The notes: generated by a model not told the origin, from the letters alone. Positions 1-5,524 are shown, numbered from the stretch's first letter. The stretch: DNA of 8,021 nt from Spirochaetota bacterium (GCA_029548715.1 JAKPMW010000270.1:1-8021); one strand, 5' to 3'. Numbers and translations are program-made.

Positions 1-304
1 CATGACCGGCGGCGGCATCCCGCCCCAAACGCACCACAGGGGTGCGCAGGATCCCGGGATGGCGCAGCAGTTTTTCTTTTGGTTCCATCAGCATGCGGTC
101 GAGCCGGTTGTCACACCACTCGGGACTGCTCTCGTCCAGCAGGCGATCCCAGGGAATGGCCCGGGCAATGGCATCGATCTCGCCCGGCGAGACCGGCTTG
201 ACGGCCAGGTCAACAAAATGGACCGGGATACGCCGGTCACTGAAAAAGCGCAGGGCCTTTTGTGTGTCACGGCATTTTTTGCGACCAAAGATCTGGACTG
301 GCAT
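1..304 (-). CDS. ArsC/Spx-family thioredoxin-fold protein, partial (3' end outside window)
   Basis: The reverse strand from the ATG at 304 is open for 101 codons and runs off the left edge. It begins MPVQIFGRKKCRDTQKAL and contains RHPGILRTPVVRLGR near its visible end, the pattern of the ArsC/YffB/Spx family of small (about 110-120 residue) thioredoxin-fold proteins. The N-terminal cysteine C11 lies in the usual loop after the first strand, followed by R-D-T. There is no CxxC as in Spx, and the context is not an arsenic operon, so arsenate reduction should not be assumed. This subfamily (KKCxDT) is of unclear function, possibly a glutathione- or thioredoxin-linked reductase. A GAGG ribosome site lies about 8 nt before the ATG. 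The gene is 120 bp downstream of vapC on the same strand and may have its own start of transcription. Confidence 0.85.
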   Translation of the reverse strand, partial: MPVQIFGRKKCRDTQKALRFFSDRRIPVHFVDLAVKPVSPGEIDAIARAIPWDRLLDESSPEWCDNRLDRMLMEPKEKLLRHPGILRTPVVRLGRDAAAGH

Positions 305-355
305 GGCTGGACCTCGGAAAATTTTAAGGCAAGGCTGGAAGACCCTTACCCAAAA

Positions 356-361
356 AGTATA
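356..361 (-). promoter_or_regulatory. possible -10 element (TATACT) upstream of the ArsC-like gene
   Basis: On the minus strand the 120-bp gap between vapC and the ArsC-like gene carries a TATACT hexamer, 5/6 to the sigma70 -10 consensus, about 50 nt before the start codon. I see no convincing -35 hexamer at 16-18 bp, so this is weak. The rest of the gap (305-424) shows no gene, terminator or repeat that I can support. Confidence 0.25.
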
Positions 362-424
362 GCTCTCCCTGCTTGTGGTCGTCGAACAATCCCGTTGACC
401 GGGCAGCGTGCCATCTCTGCGTCG

Positions 425-814
425 CTATTCTTCACCCTCCACCCGCCATGCAGCTTCAAGCCCGGGAAACATGGGATAGTGCCGAACATTGAGTGTCATC
501 AGGGTACATTTTTCGTGCCAAGCCGTAGCCGCAATCAGTGCATCCGGCAAGACCACACCATGGGACCGACCGTATCGCGCCACATAGAGACCGGCCTTTT
601 TGGCAATATCTCCGGTAACAGGCAGAACAGGGAAAACACTAAATAATGAAGAAACAAGTTCCGCTTCCCGTTCCCCTTTGACGCCTGCCCAGATTTCCCC
701 AACGGTAACAACGGAAAATGCCATTTCATCGCAGTGTCTCTCAAACAATTCCCTGGCAACAATCTTTCCCCGTAAATAGTGGATCAAAACATCGCTATCA
801 ATCAGGATTATCAC
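425..814 (-). CDS. vapC: VapC-type PIN-domain ribonuclease toxin
   Basis: Toxin of a type II toxin-antitoxin pair, a probable Mg2+-dependent RNase inhibited by the RHH protein encoded just upstream. With the GTG start at 814 the protein is 129 residues, a normal VapC length, and begins MIILIDSDVLIHYL, the classic PIN first strand. Visible active-site residues are D6 (with D8 near), E40 in VGEIWAG and D91 in LPDALIAATA. The fourth acidic position is N109 in TLNVRHYPMFPGL, a common substitution in this family. A TTG at 829 would extend the gene by five codons but has no ribosome site. The GTG at 814 follows AGGAG closely (3 nt) and overlaps the antitoxin stop as GTGA, implying translational coupling. 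The cellular RNA target cannot be told from sequence. Confidence 0.92.
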   Translation of the reverse strand: MIILIDSDVLIHYLRGKIVARELFERHCDEMAFSVVTVGEIWAGVKGEREAELVSSLFSVFPVLPVTGDIAKKAGLYVARYGRSHGVVLPDALIAATAWHEKCTLMTLNVRHYPMFPGLEAAWRVEGEE

Positions 815-1047
815 GGTCTCCTGGTCCAATCGTCACGCATACGACGCAGATCGGGAAGATCATCCCGCGCACTCCAGAGCCCGCAGCAGCGCTGCATAAC
901 ATCTCCGGCCACCCCATCATAACGGCCAGTGAGATATTCAGCGACCGCTGTACGGACAAGGTCACTGCGGGAGATGCCGTTTGCCTGCGCAATCGCATCC
1001 AGCCGATCCCGCTCCTCTTGGGAGAGATAAATTTGTGTCCGAACCAT
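811..1047 (-). CDS. vapB: ribbon-helix-helix (CopG/VapB-type) antitoxin
   Basis: A 78-residue protein starting MVRTQIYLSQEERDRL. The first ~40 residues match a ribbon-helix-helix DNA-binding fold: a strand with alternating side chains (RTQIYL), helix (QEERDRLDAIAQANG), turn, and helix (SRSDLVRTAVAEYL). The polar C-terminal part (WSARDDLPDLRRMRDDW) is the type of tail that wraps the PIN toxin. The frame is open to an ATG at 1107, but the ATG at 1047 is chosen because GGAGGG sits 5 nt upstream and the RHH strand starts immediately. It is first in the operon and overlaps vapC by 4 nt. As in other vapBC loci it probably represses its own promoter, where tandem TGGTGTATA repeats lie. The VapB subfamily is inferred from the toxin. 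Confidence 0.9.
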   Translation of the reverse strand: MVRTQIYLSQEERDRLDAIAQANGISRSDLVRTAVAEYLTGRYDGVAGDVMQRCCGLWSARDDLPDLRRMRDDWTRRP

Positions 1048-1057
1048 ACGCCCTCCA

Positions 1058-1079
1058 TATACACCATAAGTATACACCA
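1058..1079 (-). promoter_or_regulatory. tandem TGGTGTATA repeats at the vapBC promoter (candidate operator)
   Basis: Read on the minus strand, TGGTGTATA occurs twice exactly (1079-1071 and 1066-1058), 13 bp apart, ending just before the GGAGGG ribosome site of vapB. The upstream copy overlaps a TATACT hexamer (1074-1069) that is a plausible -10, putting the start of transcription near 1062. The core GTATAC at 1070-1075 is palindromic. RHH antitoxins bind tandem short sites in their own promoters, so this is the best operator candidate. Binding itself is inferred. Confidence 0.5.
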
Positions 1080-1124
1080 GAATTTTCCAGCGCAATAGGT
1101 ACGGCATGATCTATCCCGCCTGCG

Positions 1125-1130
1125 TATATT
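1125..1130 (+). promoter_or_regulatory. possible -10 element (TATATT) immediately before typA
   Basis: TATATT lies 9 nt before the typA ATG, and transcription from it would begin within a few bases of the start codon, giving a nearly leaderless message. This would agree with the absence of a ribosome site. No good -35 hexamer is seen at 1100-1108, so the call is tentative. Confidence 0.3.
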
Positions 1131-1139
1131 TGTCTACCT

Positions 1140-2942
1140 ATGACACGACACCTGAAAACAAACAACGCCATCCGCAATATCGCCATCATCGCCCACGTTG
1201 ACCACGGGAAGACAACCCTGGTTGACGCCATGTTCCGCCAGTCCGGCACCTTCCGTGAAGGACAGGAGGTTGCCGAACGCCTGATGGACTCGATGGATCT
1301 CGAACGCGAGCGGGGCATCACCATCGCCGCCAAAAACTGCGCTGTCACTTGGCGCAACACCAAGATCAACATCATCGACACGCCCGGACACGCGGACTTC
1401 GGGGGCGAGGTCGAACGCGCCCTTTCAATGGCCAACGGAGCGATCCTGCTGGTTGATGCCTCCGAGGGACCGCTCCCCCAGACCCGCTTTGTCCTTTCCA
1501 AGGCCCTGGCCGCCAAGCTGGCAATCATTGTTGTCATCAACAAGATTGACCGCCCGGACGCACGCACGCAAGAGGTCGTCAACGAGGTCTACGACCTCCT
1601 GATCGACCTGGACGCCACCGAGGAACAACTGGAGTTTCCCCTCCTGTATGCCATCGGGCGCGATGGTATAGCAAAGCGTTCGCTGGAGGAAGAATCGGCC
1701 AGCCTCGTCCCCCTGCTGGACACGATCATCGACGAGATTCCGGGGCCACAATACGACGAGACGGCACCCTTTCAGATGCTGGTCTCGGACTACGGCTACT
1801 CGGACTACCTGGGCCGGCTGGCTATCGGACGCATCATCAACGGCCGGGTCTCCTGCAATGACGCCCTGGTCTGTATCGGCGAGGGAGGAGTACCAAAGGC
1901 ATTGCGGGTGACAAAGCTCCAGTCCTACGCCGGGGCCCAATACAGGGATGTTGACTCCGCCGAAGCGGGTGACATCATCATCCTGTCCGGCATCGAGGAT
2001 GTCAAGATCGGCGATACAATCTGCAACCGCGACCAGCCCAAGGCTCTGCCTCGTATCACGGTGGACGAGCCAACCGTTTCAATCAAGATCGCCCAAAACG
2101 ACTCACCCTTTGCCGGACGTGAGGGCAAATTTGTCCAGTCAAGCAAGATCCGTGAGCGCCTCTTGAAGGAGACGCTGCGCAACGTCTCGATCCAGGTCGA
2201 GGAGTGCACCGACCGGACCAGCTTTATCGTCAAGGGTCGCGGCGAATTCCAGCTCGCCATCCTGATCGAGACCATGCGTCGCGAGGGCTACGAGATCTGC
2301 GTCGGACGACCCCAGGTGATCTACAAGGACAAGGACGGAATCCAGCAGGAACCGATCGAACACCTCTCAATCGACTGCGAGGAAGCCTACCTCGGGGTTG
2401 TCATGGAAAAGCTCTCCTCCCGCAAGGGCCGGATGACCAATCTGGCCAACCACGGATCCGGCCGGGTGCGTGTCGATTTCAATGTCCCCTCCCGCGCCCT
2501 GATCGGATACCGGGACGAATTTTTGACCGACACCAAGGGAACCGGAATCATGAATTCCTCGTTTGCCGGGTACGACGACTACCGGGGGGATTTTCCCAGC
2601 CGGCATACCGGCTCCCTCGTTTCCGACCGCCAGGGCGAGACCGTTGCCTATGCGCTCTTCCATCTTGAGCCGCGCGGGCGGATGTTTGTCACGCCCGGCA
2701 TGCCGGTCTACACCGGCCTGATATTCGGTGAGCACAATCGCGAGGAAGACCTGTTTTGCAATCCCTGCAAGACAAAAAAGCTGACCAATATGAGGGCTTC
2801 CGGCAAGGATGAAAACGTGATCCTGACTCCGGTCATTCCGCTCTCGCTCGAGCAGGCCCTCCAGTTCATCCGCCATGACGAGATGGTTGAAGTCACACCA
2901 AGATCGATCCGTTTGCGCAAGGCTGTACTGAGTGCAAAATGA
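1140..2942 (+). CDS. typA: TypA/BipA ribosome-associated translational GTPase
   Basis: Full-length (600 residues; family about 600-615). This GTPase of the EF-G/LepA superfamily binds the ribosome and is linked to ribosome assembly and stress or low-temperature growth. G1 is AHVDHGKT (18-25), G2 RGITI (58-62), G3 DTPGHADF (80-87) and G4 NKID (134-137). The G5 position reads YAIGRDG (170-176), whereas the E. coli protein has YASALNG. EF-Tu-like domain 2 and EF-G-like domains follow (roughly 205-480), then the BipA-specific C-terminal domain with KKLTNMRASG and the closing LEQALQFI...VEVTPRSIRLRK signature. The ATG at 1140 fits the family N-terminus and an in-frame stop at 1107 bounds it, yet no Shine-Dalgarno sequence precedes it. 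The gene is divergent from vapBC and ends at a strong hairpin, so it is probably monocistronic. Confidence 0.98.
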   Translation: MTRHLKTNNAIRNIAIIAHVDHGKTTLVDAMFRQSGTFREGQEVAERLMDSMDLERERGITIAAKNCAVTWRNTKINIIDTPGHADFGGEVERALSMANGAILLVDASEGPLPQTRFVLSKALAAKLAIIVVINKIDRPDARTQEVVNEVYDLLIDLDATEEQLEFPLLYAIGRDGIAKRSLEEESASLVPLLDTIIDEIPGPQYDETAPFQMLVSDYGYSDYLGRLAIGRIINGRVSCNDALVCIGEGGVPKALRVTKLQSYAGAQYRDVDSAEAGDIIILSGIEDVKIGDTICNRDQPKALPRITVDEPTVSIKIAQNDSPFAGREGKFVQSSKIRERLLKETLRNVSIQVEECTDRTSFIVKGRGEFQLAILIETMRREGYEICVGRPQVIYKDKDGIQQEPIEHLSIDCEEAYLGVVMEKLSSRKGRMTNLANHGSGRVRVDFNVPSRALIGYRDEFLTDTKGTGIMNSSFAGYDDYRGDFPSRHTGSLVSDRQGETVAYALFHLEPRGRMFVTPGMPVYTGLIFGEHNREEDLFCNPCKTKKLTNMRASGKDENVILTPVIPLSLEQALQFIRHDEMVEVTPRSIRLRKAVLSAK

Positions 2943-2984
2943 CCCGGGACACTGCCGGGCTACCACTGTACCATATTAGCGTAC

Positions 2985-3030
2985 ACACCGTCCGGGACTG
3001 ACGCTCCACCCCGGACGGTGTCGTTGTGTT
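2985..3030 (+). terminator. hairpin after typA, probable terminator
   Basis: A perfect 12-bp GC-rich inverted repeat (arms 2985-2996 and 3010-3021, loop 13 nt) starts 42 bp after the typA stop. The right arm is followed by CGTTGTGTT, which is only moderately T-rich, so termination may be incomplete. A smaller stem (CCCGG/CCGGG, 2943-2959) sits directly after the stop codon. Confidence 0.55.
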
Positions 3031-3061
3031 GGCCTCACCCATCCCGAACTGGAGGATTCTC

Positions 3062-3550
3062 ATGCGCCGGACGCTGTTCACCATTACAGTCCTGCTCCTG
3101 ACGGCGGGCATTCTTGACGCCAGGGCCGGCTTTCCCCTCGAAGACCAGTTTTTGAAAAAACACACCTGGCAATCCCTCTTTTCGGGAAAGACCCTGATCA
3201 TCATTGGGGGCGACCAGCGCAAGACCGCGGAGTACAGCAAGGCCTGGAAGGCAGGTCTTGATCCCGTGCTGGGGCAGCGGGTTCGCATCATCGGGCTGGC
3301 CAATCTGGACGGTGTCCCCTTTTTCGTTTCCAACAATTCCATCCGCGAAAGCCTGCGGGAGTCCGTCCCCGCCCTCCCTGTGCTGTGCGACTGGGACGGC
3401 AAGGCCTTTGAAGCGCTGGGCATGACGCCGGACACGATCACGGTCCTGGTCTTTCGTAAAAACGGCACCTTCGCCGGACGGGTGACCGGCCTGGTTACAG
3501 CCGCAGGAGTAACCAGGGTACAGGCCCTCGTGGAAACTGCAGAAAAATAA
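3062..3550 (+). CDS. small exported protein, thioredoxin-like fold without CxxC (YtfJ-like, tentative)
   Basis: 162 residues from the ATG at 3062, preceded by GGAGG with about 6 nt spacing. The frame is open to a GTG at 3026, but that would add a poor N-terminus beginning beside the typA hairpin. Residues 1-22 form a signal peptide: basic MRR, a hydrophobic TITVLLLTAGIL core, and a likely cut after ARA. The mature part suggests a thioredoxin/peroxiredoxin-like fold: strand TLIIIGG (44-50), helix 53-65, strand VRIIGLANLDG (74-84), strand VPALPVLCDWDG (102-113), and TITVLVFRKNGTFAGRVTG (125-143), which resembles the late strands of that fold. The layout recalls E. coli YtfJ. No cysteine occurs where CxxC would be; the only one is C109. 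A redox role is therefore doubtful. The fold is inferred by eye and the function is unknown. Confidence 0.75.
   Translation: MRRTLFTITVLLLTAGILDARAGFPLEDQFLKKHTWQSLFSGKTLIIIGGDQRKTAEYSKAWKAGLDPVLGQRVRIIGLANLDGVPFFVSNNSIRESLRESVPALPVLCDWDGKAFEALGMTPDTITVLVFRKNGTFAGRVTGLVTAAGVTRVQALVETAEK
3490..3517 (+). repeat. 9-bp perfect inverted repeat near the 3' end of the exported-protein gene
   Basis: CCTGGTTAC (3490-3498) is matched exactly by its reverse complement at 3509-3517, with a 10-nt loop. It lies inside the reading frame about 33 nt before the stop, and no T-tract follows. It could stabilise the 3' end of the transcript or be chance. Confidence 0.5.
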
Positions 3551-3588
3551 AAAAACCTTCTCTCCATAAAAACAGGGAACCCGGGCAC

Positions 3589-3639
3589 GCCGTCAGACAT
3601 CTATATGGTTGTACACTTGTCAAAAATCGGCCTGACGGC
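3589..3639. repeat. spaced inverted repeat GCCGTCAG / CTGACGGC around the coiled-coil gene promoter
   Basis: GCCGTCAG at 3589-3596 and its exact reverse complement at 3632-3639 are separated by 35 bp. The right arm fills the end of the spacer between the -35 and -10 hexamers of the downstream promoter, and the left arm lies about 20 bp upstream of the -35. The centre-to-centre distance is 43 bp, about four helical turns, which would suit a dimeric or looping regulator. Binding is inferred only. Confidence 0.4.
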
Positions 3640-3645
3640 TATACT
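3617..3645 (+). promoter_or_regulatory. sigma70-type promoter for the coiled-coil gene
   Basis: TTGTCA (3617-3622) and TATACT (3640-3645) are separated by an ideal 17 bp; each hexamer is 5/6 to consensus. Transcription would start near 3652, only about 8 nt before the ATG at 3660, so the leader is very short and would cut into the GGGGAGAG purine tract. A second in-frame ATG at 3669, preceded by GAGAGAGG, is an alternative start that would fit a full ribosome site better. Confidence 0.6.
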
Positions 3646-3659
3646 CAGGGGAGAGAGGC

Positions 3660-4439
3660 ATGATCCGTATGCAACACAGACAGAATCCCGGTAAACTCGA
3701 GACGACAGTCGAAAAACTCGTCCTCAGGGTACTTGAACGCAATCCCCCCGTGATGAGGGATTCCCTGATACTGGATCGGTTCATGCGCCTTGAGACGATC
3801 ATGCTCGACCAATGGGACATCGTCCAGCGACGCTCCGACTCCATCGAACATCGGTTTCATGACGCACTGCAAAAACTTGAGAAGCGCTCCGAGGACCAGT
3901 GGCAGCAGCTCAACGGGAGAATCGACTGCCTTGCCGAAACCACCGAGCGCAGGTTCACCGAACTGAAGACTGATATCGATCGCAGGTTTTCCGAACAAAA
4001 GGCCGACAGTGACACCAAATTCACGGAAATGAAGTCTGATATCGACCACAGGTTTACCGAACAAAAGGCCGACATCGGCACCAAATTCGCTGATCACAAA
4101 GCGGACAATGACCGCAGGTTCGATGCTATCGACGCCAAATTCACGGAAATGAAGTCTGATATCGACCACAGATTTACCGAGCAGAAGGCCGACATCGGCA
4201 CCAAGTTCACCGTGCATAAAGCTGACAACGACACCAGTTTCGACGAGATCAAAACCGACATCAACCGCAGGTTCGATGCCACTGACCGCAGATTTACCGA
4301 GCAGCGGGAAGAAATGATTTCCCGCTTTGAATCACTCGAAAGGGCTATATATCATCAGGCATCCATGCTGCGCTGGACAACCGGCATCACATTGACTGCC
4401 ATCCTGACCATGCTGACACTCTTCAAATTCGCATTCTGA
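3660..4439 (+). CDS. hendecad-repeat coiled-coil protein with C-terminal membrane anchor, unknown function
   Basis: 259 residues with three parts. Residues 1-60 are helical and charged. Residues ~61-225 are a long coiled coil rich in R-F-[TSD]-E-[QM]-K, in which phenylalanines fall at 98, 109, 120, 131, 142, 153, 160, 171, 182, 193, 204, 211 and 222, i.e. every 11 residues with two 7-residue steps. The register reaches back through I87 and R76 to F65. Residues ~238-256 form one hydrophobic segment (TTGITLTAILTMLTLFKF) at the extreme C-terminus, so the coil is probably cytoplasmic and tail-anchored. Eleven-residue periodicity gives a nearly straight or slightly right-handed coil rather than a classic heptad coil. 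There is no enzymatic motif. Part of the repeat array arose by tandem DNA duplication. Similar RFD/RFTEQ proteins are common and unassigned; I infer a structural or scaffolding role at the membrane, without direct support. It is followed by nqrB, which has its own promoter. Confidence 0.88.
   Translation: MIRMQHRQNPGKLETTVEKLVLRVLERNPPVMRDSLILDRFMRLETIMLDQWDIVQRRSDSIEHRFHDALQKLEKRSEDQWQQLNGRIDCLAETTERRFTELKTDIDRRFSEQKADSDTKFTEMKSDIDHRFTEQKADIGTKFADHKADNDRRFDAIDAKFTEMKSDIDHRFTEQKADIGTKFTVHKADNDTSFDEIKTDINRRFDATDRRFTEQREEMISRFESLERAIYHQASMLRWTTGITLTAILTMLTLFKFAF
4011..4250 (+). repeat. tandem 120-bp duplication inside the coiled-coil gene
   Basis: Two adjacent 120-bp units (4011-4130 and 4131-4250) align without gaps. 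The first ~75 bp of each are almost identical (4016-4086 against 4136-4206, a handful of mismatches); the rest has diverged but remains recognisable. Each unit encodes 40 residues, which is one 7-residue and three 11-residue coiled-coil steps, so the duplication kept both the reading frame and the coil register. Confidence 0.85.
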
Positions 4440-4471
4440 CCGATGTCTTGCAAACTGCCGGTTCGCAGCCT

Positions 4472-4501
4472 TTGACAAGCAGGCCCCATTCCGGCTACAA
4501 T
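4472..4501 (+). promoter_or_regulatory. strong sigma70-type promoter of the nqr operon
   Basis: TTGACA (4472-4477, perfect -35) and TACAAT (4496-4501, 5/6 to -10) are separated by 18 bp. Transcription would begin about 4508, which is the A of the nqrB ATG. This places a separate promoter between the coiled-coil gene and nqrB and argues that the NQR genes here form an operon starting with nqrB. Confidence 0.65.
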
Positions 4502-4511
4502 ACCGGAATGG
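4486..4511 (+). repeat. 9-bp inverted repeat spanning the nqrB -10 and start codon
   Basis: CCATTCCGG (4486-4494) pairs exactly with CCGGAATGG (4503-4511); the 8-nt loop contains the TACAAT -10 and the right arm contains the ATG. As DNA it could be an operator for a dimeric regulator. As RNA it would form only in transcripts reading through from upstream, where it would hide the start codon. Confidence 0.5.
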
Positions 4512-5524
4512 ATACTGCCAAACCCCTTCCCTGGATCATGAAGCAGGCGCCCATGCGGCGCATGCTCTGGGCCCTTGCCCCCCTTGTGCTGGCGGCTGTC
4601 TGGCTCTATGGCTGGAAAAGCCTGGCCATGGTCACCATTGCAGCCGCCGTGGGCTGGACTGTCGAGCGACTGATGCTGCGCCAGTACCGCGAGCCGGTCA
4701 CGCAGGCCGTCTTCGTCACGACCACGATCTTTGCCCTCTCCCTGCCGCCCACCATCCCCCTCTGGATGGTCGCCCTCGGGACTCTTGTTGCCGTCCTCTT
4801 CGGCAAAATGGTCTTCGGCGGGTTTGGCCGCAACGTCTTCAATCCCGCCATGGTCGGGCGCGCCTTTTTGTATGTCAGTTTTGGACAAGCCATGACGGGG
4901 GTCTGGGCCGGCCCGCTTACCGGCTTTTTGGGGAACAGCCCTCAGGCCGGTCAGGCAGCGGCGGATACAGCACACCTCTTCCCTGCAGGTTTTGGTGCAT
5001 GGTCCCCGGCAGCGGATGCCATCACCTCCGCCACACCGCTTGGTTCATCCGCCCCCTCACAGATTGACCTCCTTGTCGGAACAGTTCCGGGCTCCATCGG
5101 CGAATCAAGTGCCATCCTGATCGGTCTGGCTGCCGTCTACCTGATCTGGACAAAGACCGCCAACTGGCGCATCATCAGCGCGGGCCTGGCCGGCTTTATG
5201 GCAACCTACATCCCGCTCTGGGCCGCTGAGTTCAGTACCCGTGCAGGCGTCCTGCTTCCCGATCCCCTGGCAGGGCTGACAGCCGGAGGTGTCCTCTTTG
5301 GCCTTGTCTTCATCGCAACGGACCCAGTCTCCGCAGCCACTACCAACGGCGGCCGCTGGATCTACGGGGTACTCATCGGAGCAGCCACAGTCCTGATCAG
5401 GGTCTTTTCGGTCTGGCCCGAGGGCCTGATGTTTGCGATCCTGCTGGGGAACATGTTTGCACCCATCGTTGACTGGCTGATCAAAAACCGGCGAGCACGG
5501 ACAGGGCAGGGGGCTGCATCATGA
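4508..5524 (+). CDS. nqrB: Na+-translocating NADH:quinone oxidoreductase subunit B
   Basis: Multi-spanning inner-membrane subunit carrying covalent FMN and part of the quinone site; it is central to Na+ translocation. Family signatures are clear: FVTTTIFALSLPPTIPLW (69-86), FGGFGRNVFNPAMVGRAF (103-120), a flavinylation motif DAITSATPL with the FMN-bearing threonine at T176 (TSAT instead of the usual SGAT), VPGSIGESS, and FIATDPVSAATTN. The C-terminal WPEGLMFAILLGNMFAPIVDW also fits. The GG at 104-105 corresponds to the glycine pair tied to inhibitor resistance in Vibrio. At 338 residues it is ~75 shorter than Vibrio NqrB (about 415), lacking the long N-terminal region and the insertion after the first membrane segment, so its N-terminus resembles RnfD. 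The start is uncertain: the ATG at 4508 lacks a ribosome site and coincides with the predicted transcription start; ATGs at 4538 and 4553 are alternatives. Confidence 0.96.
   Translation: MDTAKPLPWIMKQAPMRRMLWALAPLVLAAVWLYGWKSLAMVTIAAAVGWTVERLMLRQYREPVTQAVFVTTTIFALSLPPTIPLWMVALGTLVAVLFGKMVFGGFGRNVFNPAMVGRAFLYVSFGQAMTGVWAGPLTGFLGNSPQAGQAAADTAHLFPAGFGAWSPAADAITSATPLGSSAPSQIDLLVGTVPGSIGESSAILIGLAAVYLIWTKTANWRIISAGLAGFMATYIPLWAAEFSTRAGVLLPDPLAGLTAGGVLFGLVFIATDPVSAATTNGGRWIYGVLIGAATVLIRVFSVWPEGLMFAILLGNMFAPIVDWLIKNRRARTGQGAAS

Noticed and set aside
2..646. Plus-strand open frame of 214 codons
   Set aside because: It lies opposite the ArsC-like gene and vapC, whose products are recognisable, and its translation has no family resemblance.
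815..829. TTG start for vapC at 829
   Set aside because: There is no ribosome site, and the GTG at 814 gives the typical VapC N-terminus and a 4-nt overlap with the antitoxin stop.
3026..3061. Upstream GTG start for the exported-protein gene
   Set aside because: The added residues would precede the signal peptide, and the ATG at 3062 has a good GGAGG.
3645..4217. Minus-strand open frame of 190 codons with repeated GADVGLLFGKP
   Set aside because: The repetition merely mirrors the coiled-coil repeats on the other strand; there is no ribosome site or family match.
3960..4300. CRISPR-like or satellite array
   Set aside because: The repeats are coding, in frame, diverged, contiguous without unique spacers and explained by the coiled-coil protein.
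4451..4474. Imperfect hairpin (CAAACTGC/GCAG-CC-TTTG) as terminator of the coiled-coil gene
   Set aside because: The stem is bulged and short, no T-tract follows, and it overlaps the nqr -35 box; too weak to call.
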